From Candidatus Obscuribacterium magneticum (GTDB lineage Bacteria > Elusimicrobiota > Elusimicrobia > F11): a stretch of DNA of 45,146 bases. This document shows, one piece after another, positions 8,985-17,488 of the stretch (the stretch's first letter is position 1; each line of letters starts with the position of its first letter). Where the stretch lies: positions 1 to 45,146 of the forward strand of contig JAJAPZ010000019.1 in assembly GCA_020523905.1 (NCBI GenBank), in the 5' to 3' direction. The notes under the pieces were generated by a model, which was not told where the DNA came from, ran no database searches, and saw only the letters and a list, made by a program, of their open reading frames with translations. Both the position numbers and the translations under genes were made by a program.

Positions 8985-10319
8985 TTAAAATTCATAAGCC
9001 GCATAGCCGGAAGTTCTGAGTGAATCGGTATAAAGATGGTCGGCAAAGTATTGACCGAATCTCCATCCCACCACCATATTCTTATCGACCGGAATAAGGC
9101 GATACTCCAGACCGGCATCGAGTTCCCGCCCATAATGAGCGCACCCTGTGTAGGCATGGTAATCATATCCGGCGACCACCGCCGTCAATCCCTTCGCCCT
9201 CGGCACAGGTCCACCCAATGAAATGGATAGGACCTTAAGGCCATGATCCGTTGTCCCCAAACTCGGTGTCGAAAGAAATTTTTCCACCCAACCGTCCCAA
9301 GGCCGGGAGAGGGGTGTATTGAACTTGTCGGTTAAACTTTTGGCTTGTCTGACGTTGTATTGCACCTTCAGGGCAATGTCTCGATAGGCTGCCCCAAGCT
9401 CGCCCAGGCAATAATTCTCATCAACATGATAGGGATTCCCGGCGTAATTCGTTTGATTGGCGAATTCCGCAGCGAAGAGGATGCCGAAAGTGTCGCTCAA
9501 TTTATAAGGGCCTTCCAGGCGCAAGCCGAAGTTTTTGGTTGAATTCGCCGGCGCATCGTATTCATTGAGAAGGAGAGAATAGATCGACGCTGAAAATCGA
9601 CGAGGGCTTTGGTAAGTCAAATTAGCCATATGAGTGGCCATACTCAGCCGGCCATCCGTCGCATCCGGGCCGACAACCCGATAAACTTTCGTGGCATAGG
9701 CGTAATACGCGGAGAGGTTCTTAAGAGGAGCACTCTGAAGCGAATAGGCGTCGAGAGATTGATGGTTTTGCCGCCAGGAGCAATAATCCACGAAACGGCC
9801 GTTGCCCAGAACGATTTCCTGGCGCCCGGCTTTGAAGAGGGTTTTCCAGAATGGATTGGAATACTTGAGGAAATACTGGTTAAGCTCGCTGCTGACAGGG
9901 TCAGAGATGATCGGAAGCGTTGGAATATTTTTGCTCGGAACTGTTGTTATTCTATAAAGATTGTACCCCAGGGGATGGACGCCTTCATACTCGGCGAAAC
10001 CGCTGAAACCAGCGGTGGCTTTGGTCTTATAACCCAACGCCAAGCGTAAGGTTGTCGCTTGAGCATTTGCCGTTATGGGAACAGATGGAGAACTCTGTTG
10101 AGCATAAGATTCATACCGATATCGCAGACTCAGCGAAATTGTGCCCCCCGTCATGATTTGATTGAGAGAAGTATGGTTATCTTGCTGCGAAGAAGGGTTC
10201 CTGTCCCCCGCATAGATGGAAGGATTCATGGCTAAAGCAAAAATGAATATCATATTGACGAGGTGCCGAAGTGAAATATCCTTTATGCCAAATACCTTAC
10301 TTCCAGTTATTTCTTTCAT
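8985..10319 (-). CDS. Outer-membrane porin, alginate-export-like beta-barrel
   Basis: 444 aa from ATG at 10319 (GAGG 6-7 nt upstream). An N-terminal signal segment appears to be cleaved near YAG-DRN (residues 37-39). The rest is alternating amphipathic beta-strands ending in a terminal aromatic residue (YAAYEF), as expected for a Bam-inserted barrel. The segment AGRQEIVLGNGRF followed by WRQNHQSLDAYS matches the signature of the alginate-export (AlgE-like) porin family in my memory of it. Substrate unknown; many such proteins are general or hydrophobic-compound porins. It lies between two kinases with near-identical catalytic cores, so it may be a target or a sensor partner of one of them. 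The 8883-8984 gap shows no other feature. Confidence 0.75.
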   Translation of the reverse strand: MKEITGSKVFGIKDISLRHLVNMIFIFALAMNPSIYAGDRNPSSQQDNHTSLNQIMTGGTISLSLRYRYESYAQQSSPSVPITANAQATTLRLALGYKTKATAGFSGFAEYEGVHPLGYNLYRITTVPSKNIPTLPIISDPVSSELNQYFLKYSNPFWKTLFKAGRQEIVLGNGRFVDYCSWRQNHQSLDAYSLQSAPLKNLSAYYAYATKVYRVVGPDATDGRLSMATHMANLTYQSPRRFSASIYSLLLNEYDAPANSTKNFGLRLEGPYKLSDTFGILFAAEFANQTNYAGNPYHVDENYCLGELGAAYRDIALKVQYNVRQAKSLTDKFNTPLSRPWDGWVEKFLSTPSLGTTDHGLKVLSISLGGPVPRAKGLTAVVAGYDYHAYTGCAHYGRELDAGLEYRLIPVDKNMVVGWRFGQYFADHLYTDSLRTSGYAAYEF

Positions 10320-10375
10320 AGCGTACCTCGCAGAACTGAATTTTTATGGTAAAGCTTCTTGTCATTGTTCCTTTT

Positions 10376-12598
10376 TCAGACAGCCGTAGGCGTTTCCCTT
10401 GGTTGAACCGGCAAATAAATGGTGAATGTTGTCCCTTTCCCGACTTCACTCTTAACGTCGATGGTCCCCTTGTGCCTTTGCACAATTTCAAAGACCAACG
10501 AAAGTCCGAGTCCCGTCCCTTTGCCGACTTCTTTTGTGGTAAAGAAGGGTTCGAAGATTCTTGACTGAATCTCTTCAGGAATCCCCGCCCCCGTGTCCGA
10601 CACCTCAACAACAATCCAGTCGGATCCATTCTTTTGGAGGCGATCCGTGCGCACCGTCAATGTTCCCTTCTCGGGCATCGCATCCATCGCGTTGTTGCAC
10701 AAGTTGATGATGATCTGCTGAATTTGGTTTTTATTGGCAACAAGGGGAGGGAGATCCTCTTTCAGATCTTTGATGAGTTCGACATCCTTCACGCGACTCT
10801 GGGCAAGAATCAAGGAGAGGGATTCTTCCACGGCGTTTTTAATGTCGACCTCTTCTTGTTGATCTTGCCGGGACGAGCGGGAAAAGACCAGCAGATTCTG
10901 AACCAGATCTTTGCAGCGTAAAGCTTCCTTTTCAATGAACTCGAGAGCGGTCGACAAGGAAGGATCGGACGAAGCCTGGGATTTGATGCTTTGGGCGAAA
11001 CCCAAGATAATGCCCAATGGGTTATTAATTTCATGGGCCACACCGGCCGCCAGTTGGCCGACAGCGGATAATTTCTCGGATTGATGGAGCATGGCCTCCA
11101 ATTTTTTCCGTTCGGTTATATCTTGAAAGATCCCCAACACCCCTATGACATTATTTTCTTTGTCGTGGAAGGGAACCTTGATGGTATGAATCCACATTTC
11201 CTTCCCGGCGGCCTGATAGTGTTCCTCGATGTCCTTCAGGTTTCCCGACTCCATAACAGCATGATCATCCGCCCGGTATCCTTCGGCCAACTCTCGGGGG
11301 TGGAAGGCAAAGTCGTCTTTGCCCGCGATCTCCTCCGGTTTGATTCCCAGGTCCCGGGCATAGCTGGTATTGCAGGAAATGTACCCGGAGTTTCGGTCCT
11401 TCAGAAATATCCGCTGTGGAATGTGTTCGATAAGACTTCGATTGAGCGTCTCGCTCTTGCGCAACTCCTCCTCCGCCACCTTGAGCTCAGTAATATCCCG
11501 GACAGAACATATGATCCCTTCGATTTGATCTTCCTTGTTTCGAAGAACGGACGACGAAAAAAGTGAAGTTATTGTTTTTCCATTTTTTGTTTTCAAGGGG
11601 ACCTCCCTCCCATGAATCTCGCCGGTCAAAGGAGTTTTTTGAAGGCCCGGGTTGCTGAAGGGATGCTCCTTTTCGGAAAAAATTACGTCGGCTGGTTGTC
11701 CGATCAGTTCCGACTCGGAATAACCCAGAAGGCGCGTGGTCGCGCTGTTAATCGTTCCGAATGTCCCGTCTGGACGCAAGACGAAAAGGGGATCCAACAT
11801 GTGACGCAGGATATCGTCCAAATAGTTTTTGGAGATGGTGGTGTTCGCCAGTACACGGCTCATTTGATTGAAACTTTCAGTTAAACTTCCAATTTCATCG
11901 CTGGATAAAACCGGGATTTCTTCTCCGTATCGACCATTACTGACGCGGGAGATTCCCCTCAAAAGCCGCCGCGCCGGCCATAACACGCTTCGAAGGAGAA
12001 ATAAAACAAGCCCCATCGCTACAATCAAAATGGCAACCGTCAACAACTTTGCTTGCTGAATAAAAATCTTGTCCCGGAGACGCAATGTTTCGTGAATCGG
12101 CAGGCCCAGCCGCAGGGTCCCTACACGCTCCGCTGAAGATTCTTTTCCAGCGGCTAATAAAAAGTCTTCCCTTTCCTCACCACCCCTTAAAATCGGCATG
12201 GATATATCAAGAATTGGTTTCTTATCCACTGTCATTTCGTGTGATTGAGGGCCCTCGGAGCGCAGCCCATGAAGCGTGACAACATCCGTATAAGTTTTAT
12301 CCTTTTCGACCACATTGGTGTGCGCCAGCACTTTGCCGGTTTGATCGAGGGCCATGGCATAGGTGCCCCCGGTTTGTTCCTTTAGTTGTTGCAACGGCGG
12401 CAGAATCGCAGACTCGTTTCTGGATTCAATATTTCCTCCTAAAGAACGGGCTGTATCCTGGGCCAACGTCAAGCTTCGTTTCTCAACTTCTCCAATCATG
12501 ACTTTATGAACTTGCGCTCTGGAAAAGTATAGGACAGTCCCCACAACCATGAGCGCGAGAGGGATGAAAAAAAGGGTGAGCTTGGGTACGAGTTTCAC
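10376..12598 (-). CDS. Membrane sensor kinase: Cache-like sensor, HAMP, PAS-PAS, HisKA-HATPase
   Basis: 740 aa. Two membrane segments (about 7-26 and 184-203) bracket a periplasmic sensor containing TYAMALDQTGKVLAHT, typical of single Cache domains. A HAMP domain (205-258), two PAS domains (about 264-375 and 385-500), HisKA with VAHEINNPLGI and HATPase_c follow. Its ATG overlaps the stop of the upstream ABC_sub_bind-type gene by 4 bp (12595-12598), strongly coupling the two; the upstream protein may deliver the signal to the periplasmic domain. The terminal 254 bp of strict identity with the 6084 kinase suggests core exchange between the two genes. Confidence 0.92.
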   Translation of the reverse strand: MKLVPKLTLFFIPLALMVVGTVLYFSRAQVHKVMIGEVEKRSLTLAQDTARSLGGNIESRNESAILPPLQQLKEQTGGTYAMALDQTGKVLAHTNVVEKDKTYTDVVTLHGLRSEGPQSHEMTVDKKPILDISMPILRGGEEREDFLLAAGKESSAERVGTLRLGLPIHETLRLRDKIFIQQAKLLTVAILIVAMGLVLFLLRSVLWPARRLLRGISRVSNGRYGEEIPVLSSDEIGSLTESFNQMSRVLANTTISKNYLDDILRHMLDPLFVLRPDGTFGTINSATTRLLGYSESELIGQPADVIFSEKEHPFSNPGLQKTPLTGEIHGREVPLKTKNGKTITSLFSSSVLRNKEDQIEGIICSVRDITELKVAEEELRKSETLNRSLIEHIPQRIFLKDRNSGYISCNTSYARDLGIKPEEIAGKDDFAFHPRELAEGYRADDHAVMESGNLKDIEEHYQAAGKEMWIHTIKVPFHDKENNVIGVLGIFQDITERKKLEAMLHQSEKLSAVGQLAAGVAHEINNPLGIILGFAQSIKSQASSDPSLSTALEFIEKEALRCKDLVQNLLVFSRSSRQDQQEEVDIKNAVEESLSLILAQSRVKDVELIKDLKEDLPPLVANKNQIQQIIINLCNNAMDAMPEKGTLTVRTDRLQKNGSDWIVVEVSDTGAGIPEEIQSRIFEPFFTTKEVGKGTGLGLSLVFEIVQRHKGTIDVKSEVGKGTTFTIYLPVQPRETPTAV
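10434..10687. repeat. 254-bp perfect direct repeat, copy 2 (kinase ATPase core)
   Basis: Partner of 6136-6389. The repeat breaks at 10433 (C versus T) and 10688 (C versus G); beyond 10688 the copies remain highly similar with scattered differences, and outside the kinase core they diverge completely. Confidence 0.88.
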
Positions 12599-13497
12599 GG
12601 GTAGACCGTGTCGGCGGATTCCCGAATTTCTTGAATATGATCAAGACTCAGAAGAGCGGCCGTCCCCAGATTAAAATGCACCTGGGCGTGCGAAGAAAAG
12701 ACCACGGGGGGAAGATCAGACCCTCTCAAGAACTGGCGCGCCGCCTCCGCCGCTGTGACCCCCACATCATGGAAACTGACCGCCACCCCTCCCACCGCCC
12801 CTTTTAAAACCAATCCGGCGGTGGGAACATAAAGAGGAATTTTATTGGAGAGGGAAAATTCCTTCAGAGTGGCAAAACAATCGGGGGTGATCAGTTTGGG
12901 ATCGGGAAGAAGCCACATGGTTTGCACGTCGTCATGCATTTCTCTTAAGGCGTCAGGGAGATTCTCCGCCGTGTTTATTCTTTTCGATACAACCGCGATG
13001 CCGCTGGGCGCCTTTTTTCCCAAGTCGGTCACGTAATCAGAAAAAATGTCCGAGATCCAGAAGACGGCCATTTTACCCGCGGGAGGACGCAGGAGGGAAA
13101 AACGGTCCCACATCATGTCAGCCGAGGGCAGCATCTCGATTCTGACGGTGGGGGCGGACCGATAGGTGGAATCCACCTGAGTTCCCGGTGAGAGACAATA
13201 AATCAGGGGGATGTTTTTTGGATAAGGAGTGAGGGCCGCTTTCCCTCCAAAAGCCACAATCAGGCGAACGCCAGGGCCGAAGGACGGGGTTTGTGATGTC
13301 AAGACCGAGACAGGGACCTTTTCCCCGAAGGTGGCTGTAAATCCATCCAACGCTTCCTGGTAAGCCTCGAGGTCCGAACTTAAGACCGCCACGACCTCTC
13401 CTTGAGCCTTGACGGAGAGCGGCCAGAAGATAAGCAAAAAGAGGATCAGAAGCCTTGTCCGCGTCCTCTTTGTCGAAAAGTAATTATCTGTTTGCAT
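12595..13497 (-). CDS. ABC_sub_bind-type periplasmic binding protein (kinase partner?)
   Basis: 300 aa. A signal anchor (residues about 14-32, LLILFLLIFWPLSVKAQG) is followed by a two-lobed periplasmic binding fold resembling the ABC substrate-binding family PF04392. Recognisable segments are VAVLSSDLEAYQEALDGF, IVAFGGKAALTPYPKNIPLIYC, NKIPLYVPTAGLVLKGAVGG and VSFHDVGVTAAEAARQFLRG. No permease or ATPase gene is near. It is coupled by 4 bp to a Cache/HAMP kinase and overlaps the preceding receiver gene by 14 bp. I infer a ligand-sensing accessory of the kinase rather than a transporter subunit. The ligand is unknown. Confidence 0.75.
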   Translation of the reverse strand: MQTDNYFSTKRTRTRLLILFLLIFWPLSVKAQGEVVAVLSSDLEAYQEALDGFTATFGEKVPVSVLTSQTPSFGPGVRLIVAFGGKAALTPYPKNIPLIYCLSPGTQVDSTYRSAPTVRIEMLPSADMMWDRFSLLRPPAGKMAVFWISDIFSDYVTDLGKKAPSGIAVVSKRINTAENLPDALREMHDDVQTMWLLPDPKLITPDCFATLKEFSLSNKIPLYVPTAGLVLKGAVGGVAVSFHDVGVTAAEAARQFLRGSDLPPVVFSSHAQVHFNLGTAALLSLDHIQEIRESADTVYP

Positions 13498-13876
13498 GGT
13501 TTCCGTTGATTTCTCCTAGGGCGTCGCGAACGGCTCTTTCCAAATCCTCATTGGAAAACGGTTTGTAAAGGCACGGCGAGACCCAAAGGTCCTTGATGGC
13601 TTCCAGGCGCTCTTCCGGACTTGGGGAACCCGTTGTAACGATCGCCTTCTTTTCGGGAAACCTTTCTTTAAACCGACGGATGACGTCCACCCCATGGCCA
13701 TCCGGCAGTTTTAGATCGGAGATGAGCAGGTCCAGGGACGAATTTTGAATCGCGTGCAACGCCTCTTGGACGTTTTCCGCAAATATCAATTCACGATCCC
13801 CTGCTGAGAGCAAGCGCCTGCAGAGGCTTCGTATGATTTCTTCATCCTCAACGATCAATATCTTCTTTGGATTCAT
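13484..13876 (-). CDS. Stand-alone response-regulator receiver
   Basis: 130 aa from ATG at 13876, chosen because AGGGGA lies 6 nt upstream and the 40 residues before it overlap the kinase in another frame. Receiver only: VEDEE pocket, D54 in LLISDLKLPDGHG, K105 in LYKPF. It is a clear paralogue of the 3149 receiver, and both follow a REC-GAF-kinase. It overlaps the 3' end of the 13848 kinase by 29 bp and the next gene by 14 bp, so the whole run is one operon. Likely phosphorelay partner of that kinase; no output domain. Confidence 0.88.
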   Translation of the reverse strand: MNPKKILIVEDEEIIRSLCRRLLSAGDRELIFAENVQEALHAIQNSSLDLLISDLKLPDGHGVDVIRRFKERFPEKKAIVTTGSPSPEERLEAIKDLWVSPCLYKPFSNEDLERAVRDALGEINGNHANR

Positions 13877-15524
13877 CTGAATCCCCTTGATGGATTGGTA
13901 ATTCGAGACGGAATGTTGTGCCAGCACCCTCCTCGCTTTCAACGCGAATGGCGCCTTGATGTTGTTGGATAATGCCATAAGAAATGGAAAGCCCAAGCCC
14001 CGTCCCCTGGCCCACCGGTTTGGTTGTAAAGAAAGGATCGAAGACTTTGCCCAGATTTTCTTTGGAAACGCCGCAGCCGGTGTCTTGAAAACTCAGTTCC
14101 ACCTTATCCGGCGCTTCCTTCAGGCGGATGGTTAATTTCGCCGGTCTTTTCTTCTCCATGGCTTGCCGGGCGTTGGTCACAAGATTCAAAAAGACCTGCT
14201 GGAGCTGAGCCGGGTCGGCAAAAACGAGGGCCGATGCCACGGGGAGTTGCTCATCGATATCGATCCCCGAGGTCGTGAAATCATATCTGACGAGCTGTAG
14301 GGTGGATTTCAGAAGGGGAACCAGATCCGTCGGTTCCTTATGCGACTCTTTTCTCCGGCTGAATTGCAGGAGATTCTGGATGATCTGGCGGCAGCGCTTA
14401 CTTTGTTTGTAGATGGACTCGATGTCTTCCCGGACCTGCGGGGGGAGATCGCCGTTTTCGAGGACAATCTCCGAAAATCCCATGATGCCCGTGAGCGGAT
14501 TATTCAGTTCATGAGCCACGCCGGCGGCGAGCTGTCCGATGGCGGCCAATTTTTCGGTTTGGGCCAGCTGCAATTGAGTTTCCTCCAGTTGCTGGTAAGC
14601 TACTTTCAGTTCACCCACCTTCAACTCCAATTTCTCATAGAGCCTGGCGTTGTTAACGGCCTGAGCGATCTGCGATCCAAAAATCGTGACCGTGTAGAGG
14701 TCGGAGGCATTGAACGGATCGGACTGAGAAACTCGATTGGCATTCAAAACACCCAAGAGTTCCCCGCTAACAACCAACGGGTAAACGACGGCGGACTGGA
14801 TGTCACGCAAGTGAGGGATGCCGGTAAAACGGGGATCGTCTTCGAGACGCCCTGTGATGAGAAGGGGCTCCTGCCATTGGGCGGCCTTCCCCGCTACGCG
14901 TTCACCCAGGGCCAGCCGAGCCTCTCTGCGCTGGTCGTCCTTGAGTCCGGAGGAGGCGGCCAGGGCCAGTTTGCCGTCATTTCCCATCAACATAAGGGAA
15001 GCGTCGTCGGCCTTAAGAATCTTCAAGGCGAGTTGCATGATGATCGGAAGGAGCGTGTCGAGTTTAATGGACGCAAAGATCGCTTTGCTGGCTTCATAGA
15101 CACCAATAATGGCCTTGAGCTCGCTTTTCTCCAAGGCCTTTTCAATCAGGGCCAGGATTTCTTCGAGGTTAAACGGCTTTTGGACAAAGTCATAGGCTCC
15201 TCTTTTCATGGCCGTCACGGCCGTTTCGATGGTTCCAAAACCAGTGGCCATTATGACCTCGATCTGAGGATTGTCTTTCTTAAGGGCCTCTAAGAATTCA
15301 AGGCCTCCCATCTTCGGCATTTTGACGTCGCTGATCGCCAGTTGGAACTTTCCCTGCCTCACTTTCTCGAGGGCGTCCTCCCCATTAACGGCGGTGGTGA
15401 CCTGGTAACCACGCTTGCTCAACTCCTGTTGGAGGAGCACTCGAAATCCGGGCTCATCGTCGATCACCAGAATATGAGCGGATGCGGGTTTTTCCCCTGA
15501 TGTGTTTTGATTGATCTCGCTCAT
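13848..15524 (-). CDS. REC-GAF-HisKA-HATPase hybrid sensor kinase
   Basis: 558 aa. Receiver (D66 in AISDVKMPKMGG, K116 in FVQKPF), then GAF (about 150-300), coiled coil, HisKA with [18 protein letters not shown], and HATPase_c (FLNLVTNARQAM, DTGCGVS, GQGTGLGLSISYG). Soluble. It is a full-length paralogue of the 3514 kinase, with the same domain order and many identical blocks. Its ATG overlaps the stop of the HTH-receiver gene by 4 bp. The kinase, its neighbouring HTH-receiver upstream and the lone receiver downstream probably form one relay. Confidence 0.92.
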   Translation of the reverse strand: MSEINQNTSGEKPASAHILVIDDEPGFRVLLQQELSKRGYQVTTAVNGEDALEKVRQGKFQLAISDVKMPKMGGLEFLEALKKDNPQIEVIMATGFGTIETAVTAMKRGAYDFVQKPFNLEEILALIEKALEKSELKAIIGVYEASKAIFASIKLDTLLPIIMQLALKILKADDASLMLMGNDGKLALAASSGLKDDQRREARLALGERVAGKAAQWQEPLLITGRLEDDPRFTGIPHLRDIQSAVVYPLVVSGELLGVLNANRVSQSDPFNASDLYTVTIFGSQIAQAVNNARLYEKLELKVGELKVAYQQLEETQLQLAQTEKLAAIGQLAAGVAHELNNPLTGIMGFSEIVLENGDLPPQVREDIESIYKQSKRCRQIIQNLLQFSRRKESHKEPTDLVPLLKSTLQLVRYDFTTSGIDIDEQLPVASALVFADPAQLQQVFLNLVTNARQAMEKKRPAKLTIRLKEAPDKVELSFQDTGCGVSKENLGKVFDPFFTTKPVGQGTGLGLSISYGIIQQHQGAIRVESEEGAGTTFRLELPIHQGDSDESKEDIDR

Positions 15525-16132
15525 ATCAGCAACCTCCTGATGCCGTCCGCAAGTTCCTTGGGGTCGAAGGGTTTCCCCAGGAAACCATCCGCACCGGCCT
15601 CCATCGCCTGCTGTCGGGTTTCTTCGACGTTATATCCTGTCATTGCTAAGATTTTGACGCTCTTTAAATTTCCATTTTGTCTGATCATTTCGCACACCTT
15701 TATGCCATCGATCCCCGGTAGCCGAAGATCGAGAACGACCAAGGAGGGGCATAAAAGAGTCGTCTTTTGGCCTGCTTCAAATCCATCACTTGCCTCATGA
15801 ATGTCCACTGCTGGAAAATGCGTTCGAACGGTTGAAGCGATCACCACCCGGATGTCCTTTTCATCGTCCACGATAAGAATGCTTGACTTACCAGAGACCA
15901 ATAGCTCGCTTGGGACGGGCATGTTGTGGGCTTTAAGAAAAACCACGAGGTCTTCCACCCACACGCGATGATGGCCTCCCCCCGTTGTAAAGGAGGGGAG
16001 TTTCCCTGCCTCGATCCATCGACCCACCGTTGGAGGAGTCACCTGACAAATCCGGGCCACATCATACGTTCCATAGGCTTTTTTAGCGTTTTTTATGTTC
16101 ATTGTCATCTTTATGTTTAACCTGTTTTGCAT
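15521..16132 (-). CDS. HTH-receiver regulator (N-terminal BldC/MerR-like HTH, C-terminal REC)
   Basis: 203 aa from ATG at 16132; ATGs at residues 9 and 11 are alternatives because no start has a clear ribosome site. Residues about 20-68 form a MerR/excisionase-type winged helix (YDVARICQVTPPTVGRWIEAG, wing TTGGGHHRV), like BldC. Residues 84-203 are a full receiver with D135 in VVLDLRLPG and K187 in LGKPF. The domain order is the reverse of ordinary regulators. It probably binds DNA as an oligomer when phosphorylated by the coupled kinase. It lies 115 bp behind the PorV gene. The 31664 gene is its only relative in the window. Confidence 0.88.
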   Translation of the reverse strand: MQNRLNIKMTMNIKNAKKAYGTYDVARICQVTPPTVGRWIEAGKLPSFTTGGGHHRVWVEDLVVFLKAHNMPVPSELLVSGKSSILIVDDEKDIRVVIASTVRTHFPAVDIHEASDGFEAGQKTTLLCPSLVVLDLRLPGIDGIKVCEMIRQNGNLKSVKILAMTGYNVEETRQQAMEAGADGFLGKPFDPKELADGIRRLLI

Positions 16133-16193
16133 TATTTATCAAGGCCTTGAAAAAACGGGTTGGGAAACAGGAACGAATGGCTTAAGGCTTGAG

Positions 16194-16209
16194 CCCCGCT
16201 TTGACGGGG
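16194..16209 (-). terminator. Hairpin between the PorV gene and the HTH-receiver gene
   Basis: CCCCG-CTTTGA-CGGGG, a 5-bp GC stem in the 114-bp gap 16133-16246. There is no T-run, so it may attenuate rather than stop read-through from the PorV gene. Confidence 0.35.
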
Positions 16210-16246
16210 ATGATGATGTTTGGACATGGTAAGAAGCTTTAAGGGA

Positions 16247-17488
16247 CTACAGAGAGGAGAGCTCTTGGGCGAGTCGGGAGAGATTGATTCCTTCGTGGCC
16301 GAAGCGCTTGTACATTTCCTGAATAAGACCCAGGCGTTCGTAAACAGAAGCCCCCGCTGATTTTCGAGCGTCATAGTCATTCAAAGCGGCGGTGTAGGCC
16401 TCCTTTGCACCCTCCGTGTCATTGCGAGGGAACTCGCCGCGGCGAGCGACCGAAGCAACCTGTTTCCCTCCTTCGGCGCGGACGGACGGCGCTTCCGCTG
16501 CCCCCCAATGAAAGGAGAGGGCCGCGAGATGGCTTCCTTGCGTCGTCGAGAGATTGCCGATGGGAAAAAGGAAGGCGTAGTCCAGACGAATTAATGAAAA
16601 ATAAAAAGAGAAGCCGCTGGTTAACGTTTTCAGGTCACGGGAGCCTTGGGCGTAGCCGCCCCGGATACCGAAAGCTCCGATTTCCCCCAAAGAAATTTTT
16701 CGTTCGACGCCGACAGCCGTGTCCCTGTCCGGCTCACCTAAGAAGTGGCTGGTGTGCCGGGCCTCGACAGCGACCAAGCCCCAGCGAGGGCGGGTAGCCC
16801 ACCCCAGCCTCGCGATAACGGGGGCTTTATCCTTGCCGCCTCCGAGTGAAATATCGGGTTGGTTGATATTGGCGATCGACACCCCCACGCTGGTTTTTTT
16901 GCCCGTGCCAAATTGAACCAAGGCTCCCAAATCCAGCGCATACGCCTCTTTCGAATATCCATTCTTTGAGAAGAGAGGGTCTGCTTGGCCCGTCCCCACC
17001 CCCACGTCGTTGAGCGCGTTATTTGTATACGGATCCGGCTCATATTGCCGACGAAATTGTTTGAGATTGATCCCCCATGACAATGGACCGGTCCGTCCGA
17101 AAGCCGGGGGAGCCAATTTCCGCGCATAACTTAAATACAGCATCCGGTCAGCGAAGTAACGGGAGCCCTTATAATTATGGAGGGCCAGGCCCAACGTTCC
17201 CCACCGACCGGCCCCCAACGGTTGCAGGACTCCCACATAGTTACTTTCGACGGCTGAAGCATCGCTTAGGCCTTTTAAAAACTGGCCGTACTGAGTTGTC
17301 AGTTCACTTTCGTTGACTTGCGTCGATCCCGCGGGGTTGTAATAGATCGCATTCGCATCATCGGCCACGGCCACAAAGGCCTCGGCCATCCCTTGGGCGC
17401 GGGCTCCGGCCCCCACCTCTTCAAACCCTGCTTCCAAAGACCCCAGGAAACAGATCGGGCAAAGGAAAAGGGCCAAGAGTGACCTCAT
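16247..17488 (-). CDS. PorV/PorQ-family outer-membrane protein
   Basis: 413 aa from ATG at 17488, which overlaps the stop of the FlgD-tail gene by 4 bp. Signal peptide (residues 1-20, SLLALFLCPICFLGSLEAG). The barrel opens with GAGARAQGMAEAFVAVADDANAI and YYNPAG, the hallmark start of PorV/PorQ/UPF0164 proteins. The strands end near residue 330 and a helical TPR-like tail (AYTAALNDYDARKSAGASVYERL) follows. PorV proteins act with C-terminal-signal-bearing secreted proteins at the outer membrane; the gene translated just before it has such a tail. The linker at about residues 343-357 is encoded by a palindromic repeat that looks inserted (16419-16461). Confidence 0.85.
   Translation of the reverse strand: MRSLLALFLCPICFLGSLEAGFEEVGAGARAQGMAEAFVAVADDANAIYYNPAGSTQVNESELTTQYGQFLKGLSDASAVESNYVGVLQPLGAGRWGTLGLALHNYKGSRYFADRMLYLSYARKLAPPAFGRTGPLSWGINLKQFRRQYEPDPYTNNALNDVGVGTGQADPLFSKNGYSKEAYALDLGALVQFGTGKKTSVGVSIANINQPDISLGGGKDKAPVIARLGWATRPRWGLVAVEARHTSHFLGEPDRDTAVGVERKISLGEIGAFGIRGGYAQGSRDLKTLTSGFSFYFSLIRLDYAFLFPIGNLSTTQGSHLAALSFHWGAAEAPSVRAEGGKQVASVARRGEFPRNDTEGAKEAYTAALNDYDARKSAGASVYERLGLIQEMYKRFGHEGINLSRLAQELSSL
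16419..16461. repeat. Palindromic repeat element inside the PorV coding sequence
   Basis: The plus strand reads TCATTGCGAGGG, then a perfect 14-bp palindrome CTCGCCGCGGCGAG (16433-16446), then CGACCGAAGCAA. This is the layout of the CATTGCGAG...CGAAGCAATC repeat common between genes in diverse bacteria. Here it is read through in frame as a charged linker between the barrel and the C-terminal tail. Confidence 0.6.

Noticed and set aside
14340..15293. Plus-strand frame of 317 codons opposite the REC-GAF-kinase
   Set aside because: Antisense of conserved kinase coding sequence; the encoded composition is typical of a complementary-strand shadow.
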